DNA of 64,000 nt from Cryptomeria japonica (Eukaryota; Streptophyta; Pinopsida; Cupressales; Cupressaceae). Positions 26,412 to 41,119 of the stretch are shown in pieces. The notes beneath the pieces were generated by a model, which worked only from the letters and a program-made list of their open reading frames with translations, was not told where the DNA came from and ran no database searches. A program made the position numbers and the translations under genes. Positions within the stretch are counted from its first letter, which is position 1. The number at the start of each line of letters is the position of its first letter. The stretch lies in assembly GCF_030272615.1 (NCBI RefSeq), contig NW_026729304.1, forward strand, positions 1 to 64,000, given 5' to 3'.

Positions 26412-29150
26412 TGTTCCTTCTATCTTGTATGATTTCTTATTTGGAGCTACGATATATCATAGATCAAGCATTTGGGGTTAAATTGTATTGAGGTTCCAAT
26501 TCATATAGCTGTCATGATTGGTTTAGGAAGAGGACACGAAAACCATCATGCAAGTAATTGGAGATGCTAGTTGTGCTACAAGCCCTTTTATTCTTATGCA
26601 GCCCATATGTATTGTTTAGATTAGTTTCCTATACGTGTTGTAAAGACCAGAAGGATTTTGTTTTTGCATACTATAAGCTTCTTTTCATTCTTGGTAATTG
26701 TATGTTCTACTTGTTTTTTGCATGCTTCATTTATCCCATTTGACTATAGAGATTATTTTAAAAATTGTTAGTGCTAATCGAGGAAATGAATATGATAAAG
26801 TACTAAGTCAAGTGTGGTTCGAGGGTATTGTAATAATTGAACTTCAATAATGTTCCATCCTAGAGAAGATTCATGCATAAAAAGTTTAATTGCATATCAT
26901 CTTCTTCTTGATGACAACTTGCATGAATTGTATCTAGATTATTTAGTTTTTCTTGAGCACATCATACTCATAACATCACACATTTTAGTACATTTGAGAT
27001 AACATCTCATATTTAGAGCATTTGGTTAATGATCTTGAATATGTCATTTCATTTGCATCATGTCACATGTTAGTTTGAGGGTCATTCATTATGGTTAGTG
27101 TGCTTGAATCTTTGTGGTACTTGTTACCATATATCAGTTTTAGTCATAACTCAAGATCAACATCAAGGTAGGCATGAATATTCAAGACTTTTTCATTAAC
27201 ATATTATGGAGTTAATCTGCTTCCATCCTCTTTCCACATCAATGGGAAGTCTTTCCCACTAGGTCATTTCTCTTTAACAACTTTGTTAGGGTTTCTTTGT
27301 ACTTTTCAAGACCCTAATCTCTTTGTATCCACCTAGTTGTGCATGGAGGGTGTTAGTGTAGATATTTTTTCTAGATAACCTTACTTGTGAATACTATGTA
27401 CTTTTTATATGATTTGTTCCTGTGTGCTATCTTGTATGGTCATCACATGTCTCTATCCTAGATAGAAAACTTTCTATTCTAGATGACAAAAAATATTTCA
27501 ATTTAAATTTATATCTTATTAAGTTAAATATTTCATTGAGTTAATGCATTAAGCTATTTATTTACATATTTTTTGTCTCTCACTATTGTCTCAGTTTGAC
27601 TATACATGTGGTTGACTTATGTGGCTTTCTAATATTAGAGATATATTCAAAGGTTCTAGCCAATCCAAAAAAAAAAATCAATTTTTAATATGCATTGCCA
27701 AGTGTAAGCTGGTCAATGACGAGTGCAATATTATAAATGAAAAATGAATTAGGGAAAATGACATTGAGAGGGAAAAGGTGTTTTGTATAGGGTGGTCAAC
27801 AGTGGCTAATGTAGGAAATTTCAGTCATTGAAATAATGGATTTGTTATGTAGGGAAAGACCTAAAAAAATAAAAAATCAATAGGGTGTTAAGGAGTAAAT
27901 AACGTAAGGGTAAGAGTGAAATGAGTTGAATTTAAGGCAGTGAAATCACATGGAAATGATTGTGGACTCATTATCTGTTGTCCACAATAGTTGCATCTTT
28001 GATGAATTATTACTTGACACAATTACTAATTCCTTGCGGGAAACAATCTTGTCGTGCATTTTCCATTTTTATAGAATAATATGGTTAGATTGGAATGATC
28101 ACAGAGAGGTCGATCTAAATATTTGTGTTCCCCCTAACAAAAATACAAGGACTCTAGTTCTATGTTTCTACCCTTAGCTCAAGCTACCTCTCTAGAGTCT
28201 CCCTTTTGGTAAAGGAGCCTTTACATCTATATTGATACACAACACTAAAAAAATGTTTCGAAGCCTTATTAGATATATAGTGTTTTTTAGAATCCCAAAT
28301 TTATAAAATAGCCCACATTAGACATATGGTTAAATTATAAAGTTGAGGTTGTGTGTCCTCCTTATATGTATGGGGAGAACATTCCTCTTTCTCTCACTTT
28401 TCCTACCCTTCATTAGAACTGGAAATCAACCCTACCTTTTATCTCTTAGGGATATTAAGGTCACCTTTCCTTTTGAGCCTCTTGATTTTAAGATCTATGA
28501 TGATTGTATCTAAGAAATGTTTTGGAAACTTGACTCTAGGATTATTATCTTGGAAATTATGGAAAAGCATCCTTTTGTGAAAGAGTTTTCAGGTCAATCC
28601 AAATGAAATTGGTTAAACATTGAGTCTCCAAAGGTTGACCTACTTTATTGTGCCCTCTTTTTGGTCATCTTCCACTATTTTGTTGCTATCATGAGAATCA
28701 CTAATTTCTATTAGGACTCTGTTTGATTGTCCCTAAAATTCTGAACAAGTGTTGGGATTGTGTTGGAAATAGAGATTTGTCAACTTAGTGTCTTGATTTA
28801 TAACTTGCAATCAAATTTGTTATCAAAAGATACACATATAGTCCAACAAGTTATAAAGACAATTCTAATCATAATCCTAATAATTATAAATACATGTGAG
28901 TTTTCTTTGAGGATTTACCCAATGACTCATCCATGCTATGAAGCCCACGAGAGATCATATAAGGCTCCTTGAGCCTATCCATTAAGTTCAAGGACTTGAA
29001 AGTACATTTGTCATTTGACCTCCTAGCTTAACTTGAATGGACCATTTGTCTACTTTCTTTCCTTATATGCCCACATCTCGCCTCCATAATGGGATGACAA
29101 ATTGGATGAAACTTTAAAGAAATTAATTATTTGTTTTATTATACAGTGAT
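26412..29150. other. AT-rich spacer, unit 2, no gene recognised
   Basis: Counterpart of 11591-14329 with very few differences. Confidence 0.65.
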
Positions 29151-29371
<221 letters not shown>

Positions 29372-30501
29372 TAGTAACACCATTTAAGGTCGATTATAAT
29401 TCCTTTTTTTTGATTTGAGTGTCAAGTGGCTTTTCCTTAGGAAATCATGGTACTTTTCTAGCGCATCTCATTAAAATAGAAATGATTTTTTGATGTGCAA
29501 TAGGTTTTGATTAGACACTGGAAAGGTTAAGAAAGTAAGAAAATAATTACTTCAATCTACTTCAAATACCTCACTTGTATGATTACATTTCTATTTTGAG
29601 CTTACTGTTTCCGTAGATTTGGGTGGCATTTGAGGAGATGGATTTAGGAGGGAAAAATGAACATTTTGTTTCATCATTTTTTTCTCTTTGTTCTCTATGT
29701 CTACTAGTGGTTGAAATAATAGAGTATAATCCTTTGAACTGATGCATTTGAGTTACATTTACTAACTGTGAGTTTCCAACATATGTGTCCTACACAACGA
29801 AGCATATGAAGTACATCTTCAAGTGGGATTGTGCGACAATCTAGCGGGCGATCATTATTATAGTGGGCGAAGAGGTTCTTAACCTGAAGGCTCCTCAATT
29901 TTTTTTTCCTTCTTAGGTTGTTTTTGTATTCCTATCTAATGCATTTGATTTGCTTCAGAATTATGGATCTCTGTTCCATTTGTGTTCTATATGTCAGGTA
30001 CGGGTTTGTATCTACTGATCATGATATTGAAAGGGTTGTGAAAAAGCATGACTTGTTTAAAGGTAAGGGATGGATAGATGTATTTTCCCTAAATTTTTCT
30101 TTTGAAGAAGCCCCATTATGTTAGTCTAGATAATACTATGAAAATAGGTCTTGAATCAAACAACTGTAAGATCTTTGACAATGAACCAAGTTTGTTCTTT
30201 GAGCAGATTCCTTCTTCAGAGGCATCCCAAATTTCAGAACTCTTTTATTCACGTCATCACTTGGTTCTACATCAACTGCGTCAACATAGGATCGAGAATA
30301 TCTCAATTTGGCTACACTTTTAAAATATTCTTTTAATTATGAGGAATTATACATGCTCATTTAGACCCTTCTCAATAAAGTGTATTATTTTTTATAGAAA
30401 TTAAAGAGGGATCTCTTAATAGGGCAAAAATATATTCAAGAAAATGCATGATGGCTAACTTCTTTGAGCCCTTATCACACATGGTTGGAATTAAATTTTA
30501 T
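29372..30501. repeat. 1.13-kb direct repeat, copy A, units 2/3 junction
   Basis: Complete copy. In the part visible in unit 1 it reads essentially as unit 1 rather than unit 2 at the two positions that separate those units. Confidence 0.92.
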
Positions 30502-32605
30502 ATGGTGCATGGTTTCAGCATACTAGTCGTTATGGTCTTTCAGAGCGTTGTTTTAGATTTAATAAATGGGGCTCAAAATTATGGGCTGCAATACAAAATA
30601 TATATCAAATCTTTATATTGGTGACCTCCAGAAAGGGATTTACAAAAATGGTAGCTCTAATCTTGACTTATTTTGACAAAACAATTGGATTTTATTAAAT
30701 TATTCCTTGCAAAATTCCTTTATTACTATGGTTGTTGGGGTTATTTCTATGAATATAGTTCTCTCTTGTGCTGTAGAATTGTGTTGTTTGGTGACTTTCC
30801 AGTGCAATCATCAAACCTCTAAAAGTAAGGATATTTCTCAATAGGAAAAATTCCATCCTTTTGAAGATGAGGATCTCCTTCATGTTTCATGTAAGTAGCG
30901 CATTTGTTTTCTGAATGAATTTTTGGACCATTAAGATGAATTTATTTGCCCTAACATCACGAATATCACGCTAGACTAAGAGTACGATTTTGATTAAACA
31001 TTGGTAAACTTGATAAGTGACCAAGTATGAAATCCAGGGTTGAAAAATATAAAATGGAATCCCAAGCCTCTATTTGAAAGGCCTCTTAGTGGATCTCTCA
31101 AACACTCCTTACCAAGAGAAAATTAAAGAAAAATAGTGAAGTCTTTTTGTCCTTTGACATTAAAGCAAAGTTACTTTTAGTCAAATTTTGGAAGGATGGT
31201 TTGTTAATATGTTTTAGCAAACTTAAACTTTGTCAACTTCCTCTGTCTTCTTCCTCTTCTTTTCTCCTCATTTTTCAATTAGATTTCACTCTCTATTTTA
31301 TATGCCATTTTTTATATGAGTGGGCCCTCATTCCACAACTTGTCAATAAAAGAATTACCTATAAATATAAAATTGTAAACAATTATTTAAAAAAAAATCA
31401 AAATCATAAGAAGTAAATCAATATATTGCCAGGTGAATGAATGGGAACTTGTAGGGGAAGAAAATATAAAATGAAAATAAAACATCATATTTTCTTTAGA
31501 AAAATAAAATAATGTGGTATTCAAAAGCTACATAACCAATTGCACATCGGCGTGAAGGGTTTCTCTCTTCAGCCATTTGTTGATGGCTATAATGTGAATG
31601 ATGCATTTTATTTATTGCTTTATTATTTCTTTCCAAGGTACTTGGGCTCATGGTAAAAGCATAATTGCTGTTTTCAACTTATTGGCGATTGAGTTTTTAT
31701 TCATTAATATATTATTGTTGCGAGAATTATTGTCACATTGAGTTATTATTACTTGTATTTAAAAGAAATAGTGAGATGAGTGAATTAAATTGTTTAGAAA
31801 ATATGCTTTAGAGTAAATAGGCACGGCTTCATTGAGCACCTATGAATTTGTGATAAAAAAGTGCGAGAGACAATGTACAATGCAACAAATAAATTGGTTG
31901 ATGTATAATAATGTGAGAGACAATGTACAATCCAACAAATAAATTTGGCTCATGTATAATAATGAAGACATGGGATGGGGGATTTCCATTTTTTAGAGGG
32001 TGAAAGTATTATAATTAATTGATGACAATGGTTATTGTTGATGAATGTAATTTAAGAAAAAGTTTGTATGTGCACAAGTTATCACCATCCTTAATATAAT
32101 CATATCACACCTTTGAGCACATTACACATTTCAATTTAGCAATTTTAACAATATTAAATTTCATATTAATAATTGTAACAATATTAAAAAGTAAACTAGT
32201 TTCATAATCAAGTAATAATGACCATGATTATTGTTCATCCATGTGATTTAAGGAGAAATTTGTATGTATACAAATTCTAACTACCCCTAATGAAATTGTA
32301 TAATACCTATCAGCATAACAAAAAAATTAATAATATCACTTTTTTATTATATTAAAACATAAACTATTAATAATATTCAATTCTAATTCTAACATAAATA
32401 GATTTATATATTTTTTACTTTAGAACCAACATAAAAGCTGTAACTTGAAAATAATAATTTTTATTGTGTTAATAATGACATGATTCATCTTGGGGGCCTT
32501 TTCTCATATAGCCTCCCACAATTGTAAATACTCTAGTGCAACATAATCTGTCATTTCCAATGATTGATGGAAAGATTTTTCCTAGTTCTTTGATGTCCAA
32601 GAAAA
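30502..32605. other. AT-rich spacer downstream of GH9 copy 3
   Basis: Counterpart of 975-3078. It shares AAACACTCC near 31100 with unit 2, but matches unit 1 at the base near 32128 where unit 2 differs. Confidence 0.7.
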
Positions 32606-34821
32606 TCAACACTGCCTGTTAGTTTTGCATGTCATTCTGTACAATTTTGCAAGAACACCCACAAGAGGAGAATTTATGTATGTTGTAGGTTCAAGCATGC
32701 TAGATTTGGTCCTGAGGTCTACAAAACGATCATATTTATCTGGGCCCCCCACTATTGCCCCAATTAGTGTGTTTGGATTGGAAGAATCTTTGTGAAACCA
32801 GTTCATAAAACCTTCAATGCATTTGATCTTCCTTGGTTGTTGATGAATGGAAACTACAGATGCTCCTCTGTGATGTGGTTGCCTTGGATATTTGGAACCG
32901 TATCCTACCATATATGAAATGCCCAGAGGATTCCTTCCTAATAAATAATCAATCTGCAAAGGATATGATTAGGATTCATTATATTGTATGCTCCAAAATA
33001 CAAAAACAGATAATGTAGTGTGCTTACTTGTAGCTTTGCGAAGCCCATAACGTCGTTGGGTTTAAAGAGAGTGTTGCCGCATGACAATGTTCGCTTCTTA
33101 GCTGATAGTAAATCACTGTATCTTGCCATCAAAAAAGCAGCACTGGTAACATATTGAGTGTTGGCGCCATCTCTAACATACAACAAACCTCCTGTAACAA
33201 AAGAATTGTATTACAGATATCACTAAGAGAATTTTGAGGGCTATGATTAGAAGAGGAGTAGTAACAGAGGATTTATATGGTTGTGACTAGAAAAAGGAAT
33301 GATTGTTAGTGGTACTGGTGAAGAGATAGAGAGTTCACCTGGGGTGGTTTTAACAGAACGAATGGGACTGCCTGGAAGAAGTGAACAAACAAAGCGTTCT
33401 GCATTACTTCTATAGGCTGAGAATTGAGCTTCCCCTTGGAAATATAACTGGTTGGTGAAGTGCATAAGTTAGCTTTAAGCTAGAGTATGTTTATATTACA
33501 TTTTATTTAAAAAATTGCACCAATCAGTCTACGCTTACGTCTGTTAGAAGCACTTGAACTCCAGCATATTTGAGGTCCCAGTTGAATTCATTAACATATG
33601 CCTTTACATCGTCGTGCTGGATAATATAGTTGGAATAATATGAGGATTTGGTAGGTCTGTATAGCCAAGATGCAGCCCATAGAAGCTCGTCCTGAGATCA
33701 TATTTACAAGTGCATATGTTAAAAGAAAACCAAATTCTGGTTACAAGTGCATATGTTAAGAGAAAACCAAAGTCTTCTTACATTGTAGCCTGAAACAGAG
33801 CAATAAAATGGACACTCTCCTCCGTAGGTGCCCTTGTATCGATCGGCAAAGCTGAAGAGCTGAAGGGAAACATGAATGGCCGGTTAGAAAGAAGATGGAT
33901 GTATAAGGTTTTTCTCAAAATGGATGGATGAAACTTGTTGATTTTGCTGTGTTAGTTAACAGCTATGTTTTCTATTTTACTTGAGCACCCAAACATACCG
34001 ATTGAGAACGTTGGAGGAGAAGGTGTGAGTAACGAGGGTTTGTGAATCTGAAAACAATGGAGGAGGCAGCCAAGGCTGCGGCCGTTTCTGCTGCAATTTC
34101 TGATCCAGGGGTGTCTTTATCAATCTTGTAAAGAGATCGAGGAGTGTCCATATCTTCTGGACGCTCCCAACAATTATGGTCTGCCTGGGGATCACCCACC
34201 TATTTCATGCATCAAGATCAACCTCGTCAGTTTTTCATAATCTTGAAGAATGAATGCTGAATATTTTAGATTAGATTTCTTTACCTGAACCCATAATTCA
34301 TTTGGAGTTGCACTAGCCTTGAGAAAGTAGTCAGTTCCCCATCTAATAGCGTCCCTTGCATTCTGAATCTCTCCTGCAGCTTTCAACTCTTTCCCATAAT
34401 CCAGTGTGCCCCAAGCGAGTGTGGTGATAGTGAATGCCATGGGAAGCCCATATTTCACGTTATCGCCTGCATCGTAGTAACCCCCAGCTAAATCAACCTG
34501 CAGTTGAGTTGCACATAAAATTTTGTATGGAGTCAATTTGGAATGATAGTATGATCCACTTCTATTTTTATTTCTAAATAAATTGAATAGGGATTTATTT
34601 CTGCTTCTACTTACGTTTTGCAACTTCCCATCTGTGAGGCCAGAATCTCCTCTCCACTTTACTCGCTGGGATTGTGGGAGTTTACCGGATCGTTGGGCCT
34701 CTAGAAAGAGGATAGACTTAGATAGAGCATCTCTGTAATCGAATTCTCCACGAACCACCTGCCACTCACCACAAAACAGCAACAACACCACTGCCAAAAG
34801 CGCTTCCATTGCCTTGGCCAT
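32606..34821 (-). CDS. Secreted GH9 endo-1,4-beta-glucanase, copy 3, 8 exons
   Basis: Exons on the minus strand: 34821-34615, 34497-34285, 34199-33999, 33859-33782, 33691-33539, 33447-33339, 33191-33028, 32953-32606. The product reads the same as copies 1 and 2, including Pro246. An intron 6 base at 33299 matches copies 4 and 5, whereas the flanking exons match copies 1 and 2. This suggests a short conversion tract inside the gene. The open reading frame is undamaged. Confidence 0.95.
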
Positions 34822-34902
34822 ATGGATTCTCTTCTTTCTTTGATATGCAATTTAGAATTGTGCGCTAAATTTATAGACTTGTTAGTCGTGGTATAAAGCT
34901 AG

Positions 34903-34910
34903 TATTTATA
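34903..34910 (-). promoter_or_regulatory. Putative TATA box, GH9 copy 3
   Basis: TATAAATA, unchanged from copies 1 and 2. Confidence 0.55.
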
Positions 34911-36596
34911 ACGAGGACTGTGTATGAGTTTCTGTTGCTGAGTAATGCATGGGAACTGCAAGATTTAGAGCATGGGACACCACAAAATAAACGATAAATA
35001 CTCAGCACCTCAAACAGTTAATACGAGAAATCAGGTTGATGCCTTATATCATTTGTCTTTTTTTCGATTGTTGTTCACAAGAATTATACGTTTCACAAGA
35101 TATATACGTTTTACCTTCAATTTTGATTTGTTCTTGTTCACAAGAATTATAAGTTTTAGCATTTGTTTTGATTTGTATTATTTTCCGTCTGCACCGCAAT
35201 GCTACCGTTAGTAATTATCGTTGTTCGTTGATGAATGGTAAGGGAGAAAACGATTCTAATTACAGGCTAAGGCAGGTGAAAGTTTGTAGTTTGATTTAAG
35301 ATATAATACTATTGTTAAAATTCGGTTTTAGGATTAATGCTTTAATATAATATACATACGTGTAGTAAGTAATTATTGTATTATATATTTGTATCAAGTA
35401 TTGGAAAAATATTTTTGGTTTACATGATGTTATACTATACTTTAAAAAATAAAATCTGAATTTAATTGTTTATTGTAAGGTATTTGTCAATAGTATAGTC
35501 ATTATCATTCAATATTTTCAATAGGAGTTGCATAAGAGAAAAGAGAAATGAAAGTTGCAATAAGCTGGTCTTTAGCCTCATCATAGTTCTCACCACTCTA
35601 GTTCAAAAAAAGAAAAGCCATTTAGAGGACACTCCCTACTTGTATCCTCCTTTGCTTGCAGTGGCTGGTTCAAGCCTCTTCCGTAGTGAAAAGTCATTTG
35701 AAGTAAAACAAGAGTTTCTCAATAAGGAGTGGTAGGCCATATAAGACCTACTATTGTTAGATCAATCTTAGTTTCTCTAGTGCTCGCATGTTGGTTTCCT
35801 CAATCTTCTATGGTTTCTAGTTGTTTTTTATTAGATTAAGTAAGGAATGACCCCAAACCATTAGACATCCAAATAAAATGGCATGGGAGAGAGATGCGTC
35901 TTTCATCTTTAGAGGAAAATTTCCTTTTGGAACTACTAGGATGAGGAGGCTTCTGGTCATGATCATTAGGAGAATTATACGGTGCAGTGGGGTTGAGAGT
36001 GGGGTTTTATCCAAGCAGTAATTGTAAATGGTATAAATGAAGCCCTTATATAAGGGCGGGTAAAAATCTTTAAAAAAACACTTGTCCAGGGAAGAAAATA
36101 AAAATAATGGATAACTAACAAGCTTATTATGTCTTAAGTGATTAAGAATGGGGAAATTGTACCTGTGGATTGTTACAAATTGTCCCTCCAATATGAAGTA
36201 CTTTATCATATGGTAGGTAATGGATCCTCACAATAATGAAATGTTTTCTTTTCTAAATCGATTCTAGTGTCTCTTTAGTCCCTCACCATTCTCTAGAAAC
36301 ATTGAAATGCACTCCTCATAAGAATTTGTTTACTTATTCGAGAGACTTTTTTTCCATCACACTTCAATGCAATCACTCGAACAATAATCTCTTCTGAAAC
36401 CTCTAAATTGATACCACCCACCATAAATCTCCCACTTTTCATGCTATTCATAAACTAGGACAAGAGGTCATCATCACTACCTTTCATAATTATGAAGAAT
36501 ACTGTGATTCCTCTCCTATCATAGATGTCTCACACTTGTGTATTCTTTTTTAATAAGACATACAAGGTGCATTGAACAAGAAAATGTTGCCCACCA

Positions 36597-36609
36597 CCCC
36601 CCCCCCCCC
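36597..36609. repeat. Poly-C tract (13 C), unit 3
   Basis: Same locus in unit 3. Confidence 0.9.
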
Positions 36610-37576
36610 TCCCCATGTGATTGTAACTTTCTCACACCCAAGAATAGAGCTACATGCCGTTGGTCTTAATTATGGCGAACATTCCAGGAACCCTATTGTG
36701 CAACCACAGTTTGGAGAGTTGATACAAGTCCTCCTTTTAAGTAGCTTACCTCATGTTGGATGGAGAAGCATTCCTGCCACTTGGGGCCAAGGTATCAAGT
36801 TTTCCTCGTTAGATGCTCCACACTCTTGGGCTTAGTTATGGTGACTGTTCCAGGTGTCTTATCGTGCTTCTTCTCCAACCCCTATTATGGTTGATTATGG
36901 GAAACGGAGTTCTATATTCTATATTTGTAGGGTTAGTACCAAAGTTTACATTGGAAAGGAAATTTATAATTAATATTCTATATTTCTTATTTTTAATTGA
37001 ACATTTGATTTTAGGGAAAGATTTAGGATCATCCCAAAAGGGAACATTACACGTTGACACTAACTGGGAATAAAAAATAAAGTAAATTTAGAAGACAATT
37101 ATTTAGAATTAGACTGATATGAATGGTCTAAATAGGAAACTTATTTCTAGTTTATAATACCTGCATTATTTCTATTTCTCCATTGGGTTGGAGATAAGCT
37201 AATTTTCAAAATAGATGATAAAAGGTTTTCCCATTGAGATAACCCACTTCTTGAAAGAAATTTAGAGACATATCTTGGTTCAAGTTTCACAACTTGTGAT
37301 GATATCAAAGGATCATAGTGAAAGTTGAATAGTGAAATGGTTCGTCCTAAAAAAGCCTCTAAGAAAGTTAGAAGTAGTAGTAACAAAGAAATTAGTAGTT
37401 GAGTATCACTCAAAAAGATTTGCAGGACAATATGAATCATCAAGAAAAATCAATTGAAAACAAAAAAGTGTAATGTTCCCAATTTTTACGTGACATTTAT
37501 AATTAAATTTACGTTTATTAAGTGGTAAAAATTATTAAAAATATTTAAATGATGATTTAATGTAATTATTTTAATT

Positions 37577-37614
<38 letters not shown>

Positions 37615-38170
37615 TTTATTATAATAAAGTTCTCCAAAGTATAATAAACATTTTAATCAGCTAAGACGACCTAATGTTCTAGATGCTTCTTGGAGTTCTT
37701 TATAGGGAGACTGGATGGAAGAAGAAAGGCATGATTGATTTGATGAATTTGTCTAATGCTTTACATTATCTCATCAGTGAGGACAAAAACCTTCAATCAT
37801 AAGGATGGTTGGATGGAAACTTGGATCTTCCAATGGATTAGAAGATTTCCTAGCCGATAAAGGATGTTGGCTAAATTTGGGCGAAATTTTGTTAATTTAT
37901 GAAGAAATCCTTGTGGATGAAGAATTGACACCCTTAGCCATGTCACAACCATTTAATTAGCCTTATTTTGTTCTGATTATTTCAGGCGAACTGACGCATG
38001 CATCATATTTAACAGACATAAGACACAACACATTCAGATGAAGCATGGTAGTGAAGATTTAAAAGACTGTCATTCTTCTCACATCATAGGAAAAGTGTTC
38101 TTCAACATGACTGAGGTGGCATCTTTCCAACATTTGTGCAAGATTACCAAGTAGTGTGGGAAATATATAT

Positions 38171-39300
38171 TGGTAACACCATTTAAGGCCGATTATAATT
38201 ACTTGTTTCTGATTTGACTGTCAAGTTGCTTTTCGTTAGGAAATCGTGGTACATTCCTAGCGCATCTCATAAAAATGGAAATGATTTTTCGATGTGCAAT
38301 AGGTTTTGATCAGATACTGGCAAGGTTAAGAAAGTAAGAAAATAATTACTTCAATCTACTTCAAATCCCTCACTTGTATGATTACATTTCTATTTTGAGC
38401 TTACTGTTTCCGTAGATTTGGGTGGCATTTGAGGAGATGGATTTAGGAGGGAAAAATGAACATTTTGTTTCATCATTTTTTTCTCTTTGTTCTCTTTGTC
38501 TACTACTGGTTGAAATAATAGAGTATAAGCATTTGAAATAATGCATTTCAATTACATTTACTGACTGTGAGTTTCCAACTCATGTGTCCCACACAATGAA
38601 GCATATGAAGTACATCTTCAAGTGGGATTGTGCGACAATCTAGAGGGTGATCATTATTATAGTGGGCGAAGAGGTTCTTAATCTAAAGGTTCCTCAACTT
38701 TTTTTCCTTCTCAGGTTGTTTTTGTATTCCTATCTAATGCATTTGATTTTCTTCAGAATTATGGATCTTTGTTCCATTTGTGTTCTATATGTCATGGTCG
38801 GGTTCATATCTATTGATCATGATAATTAAAGGGTTGTGAAAAAGCATGACTTGTTTAATGGTAAGGGATGGATAGATGAATTTTCCCTAAAAAATGTTTG
38901 AAGAGGAAGCCCCATTATGTTGGTGTATATAATACTATGGAAATAGGTCTTGAATCAAACAACTGTAATATCTTTGACGATGAACTAGGTTTGTTCTTTA
39001 AGCAGATTTCTTTTTCAGAGGCATCACAAATTTCAAAACTCTTTTATTCACTGCATCACCTGGTTCTACATCAACTGCGTCAACATAGGATTGAGAATAT
39101 CTCAATCTGGCTACACTTTTAAAATATTCTTTTAATTATGAGGAATTCTACATGCTCATTTAGACCCTTCTCAATAAAATGTATTATTTTTTATATAAAT
39201 TCAAGAGGGATCTCTTAATAGGGCAAAAATATATTCAATAAAATGTATGATGACTGACTTCTTTGAGCCCTTGTCACACATGGTTTGAATTAAATTTTAT
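38171..39300. repeat. 1.13-kb direct repeat, copy B, unit 3
   Basis: Shares TACTACTGG near 38502 and a G at about 38563 with the unit 4 copy, against units 1 and 2. A few private bases occur, for example near 38201 and 38647. Confidence 0.92.
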
Positions 39301-39390
39301 CACACAAGATCCCTCCAAGGATCAAAAACCTCTAGGCTTCCTCATAGTCGGATCTAGGGCCATCTCCGTTAGTGTTTTCCACAATTCAAT

Positions 39391-40692
39391 TCAAATCCTC
39401 TTCCTCCTTGGTTTGCAACACCACCTGTATTTCTCCATCTTCTAGAGTATCACTTCATTGTTCCTCCTGATTGGTGTTTTGCCGTTCTCTCTCGTATTTT
39501 CCTATTTGATCCTCTTTCCCTTCTTCAACCATCTGGTTTTTGGGTTTTTCCATGTTAGTTTTCCCATGTTTCTCGAAGGTATGAGGGATGCTAACACTTT
39601 GGGGTTCTTCTGCCATTTTTTTCTTTTTCAGCAATCTTCGGTTGCTTAGAAGGTTTTTTGGCTCTCCATTGCGTTGTCTTATCTTTCTTCTCTTTCTATT
39701 TGGCGACCTGTAGAGGGCATTTTCTAGAATTATGCCTCGATTTTTTGCAGTGAAAACATGCAAAAGGGACACTTTCATATTCTATAGGTTGGATCCACTT
39801 CCCCAATCTGGAGTTAATCTTGATAGATAATGGCATATTCGTGCCTTGCATAACTCCCATACAAATCCTTGCAAAGGTAAGTATTCTTCTAGCTATTGTG
39901 ATAGGATCCATAGATAAGAGTTCCCAAAAGGAACTAGCGATTCCTTTAAAACATCCTCAACCCATAACTCTAGAGGAAGGCTCGACAATCTGACCCAAAC
40001 AGGAGCTTGTACAAAAAATAACTCATTTAGGTCCATCTTAGGTGACCATTTTGTGCAAGCGTAGATTTTCCAATCAAGCAAGGACCATCACAAAGCACCT
40101 CAACATGTCTTCTTCACATGAAAATGGCATCAATAACGCACCTTTGGATATAGCCGTTATCTCCACTTGACCTTTATGCGTCCATTTATGTTTCACAAAT
40201 GTCCCGACAACATCAATATTCAGCGTCGGGCACAAAATTTTTCCAACCCGAGTCATTGCCATAAGGCTAATGTTATGCTCAATTACTGGGTCTGGAACTG
40301 CAATAGAAGATCTACCCTTTTCTGGTTCTGAGATATTATGAACTGGGAGTAGCGAGGACTTTCCACTCGGTTTGACACCGAATAGAGACGTCTACGACCG
40401 ACCGTTGTCCCTACAAATAGGTCCCTTCCTTGGGCTGTGTCTAGCACATGATGCTCCATCACCCCCATCAGGATCGAGAGGCTTGTCACCAGCTTTTGGG
40501 TTCCCATCCACTAGGTCCTTTCCATTTGGCTCAGAGGAATCAGGCAGTCTTGAGATCCATCCTTTCCGCCCTCCCCCTGGTTTGCTTGTCCATTGCAGGG
40601 TTTCCTGCCTAGTCCTAATTTCAAATTCAAAGTCTCTCCCTTCTCCCGGCCCCGCATCGCTCTCTAATTTTTACTTTGATACAAATTGTTGA
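39391..40692 (-). pseudogene. Broken LINE ORF1-like gene, unit 3, extra frameshift
   Basis: One C is missing near 40098 (CACCTC against CACCCTC elsewhere), adding a frameshift in the DUF4283 region. Other variants match unit 4. Confidence 0.8.
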
Positions 40693-40870
40693 ACACACCA
40701 TGGGGGATTAATTGAAAGAGAACCGTGCACTAGTTTGTTGTTTCTAAGAGTGATCTAACTATATATCACAATTTATATTTCAATTGTGTGAGATATTTTT
40801 CACATCAACATTTTAGATTATACTCCATCATCCATCATCAAGATGGAGGAGTTTATAAAGATAAGGAAAC

Positions 40871-41119
40871 CACATCTACCTTCCAATGTTTAATTTCATA
40901 GCTTACTAGATAGTAGAAAAGAAGGTCGAAATAGGTTCAAACAACATAAAAAGTAGTTTAGTCCAATAACTTGTTGAAATATGTGCAAACACCTCTAAAT
41001 TAGTTTTTCCCAATAACATGTTATTGCGATAAACTAATTTTAGAGGTGTTTGCACCTATTTTAACCTTGTTATGAGGTATCTAGTAAGCTGTGAAATTAG
41101 ACATTGGAAGGTAGATGTG
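40871..41119. mobile_element. Foldback (MITE-like) element, unit 3
   Basis: Same element with a few arm mismatches of its own, for example AAATTAGACATT in the right arm. Confidence 0.8.

Larger units (their letters stand above)
34822..38170. other. Promoter-side spacer of GH9 copy 3
   Basis: Counterpart of 5295-8640. Here the unit switches from unit 1/2-like to unit 4-like variants, roughly between 35.5 and 36.8 kb. The (AT)n near 37580 is longer than in the other units. Confidence 0.65.
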
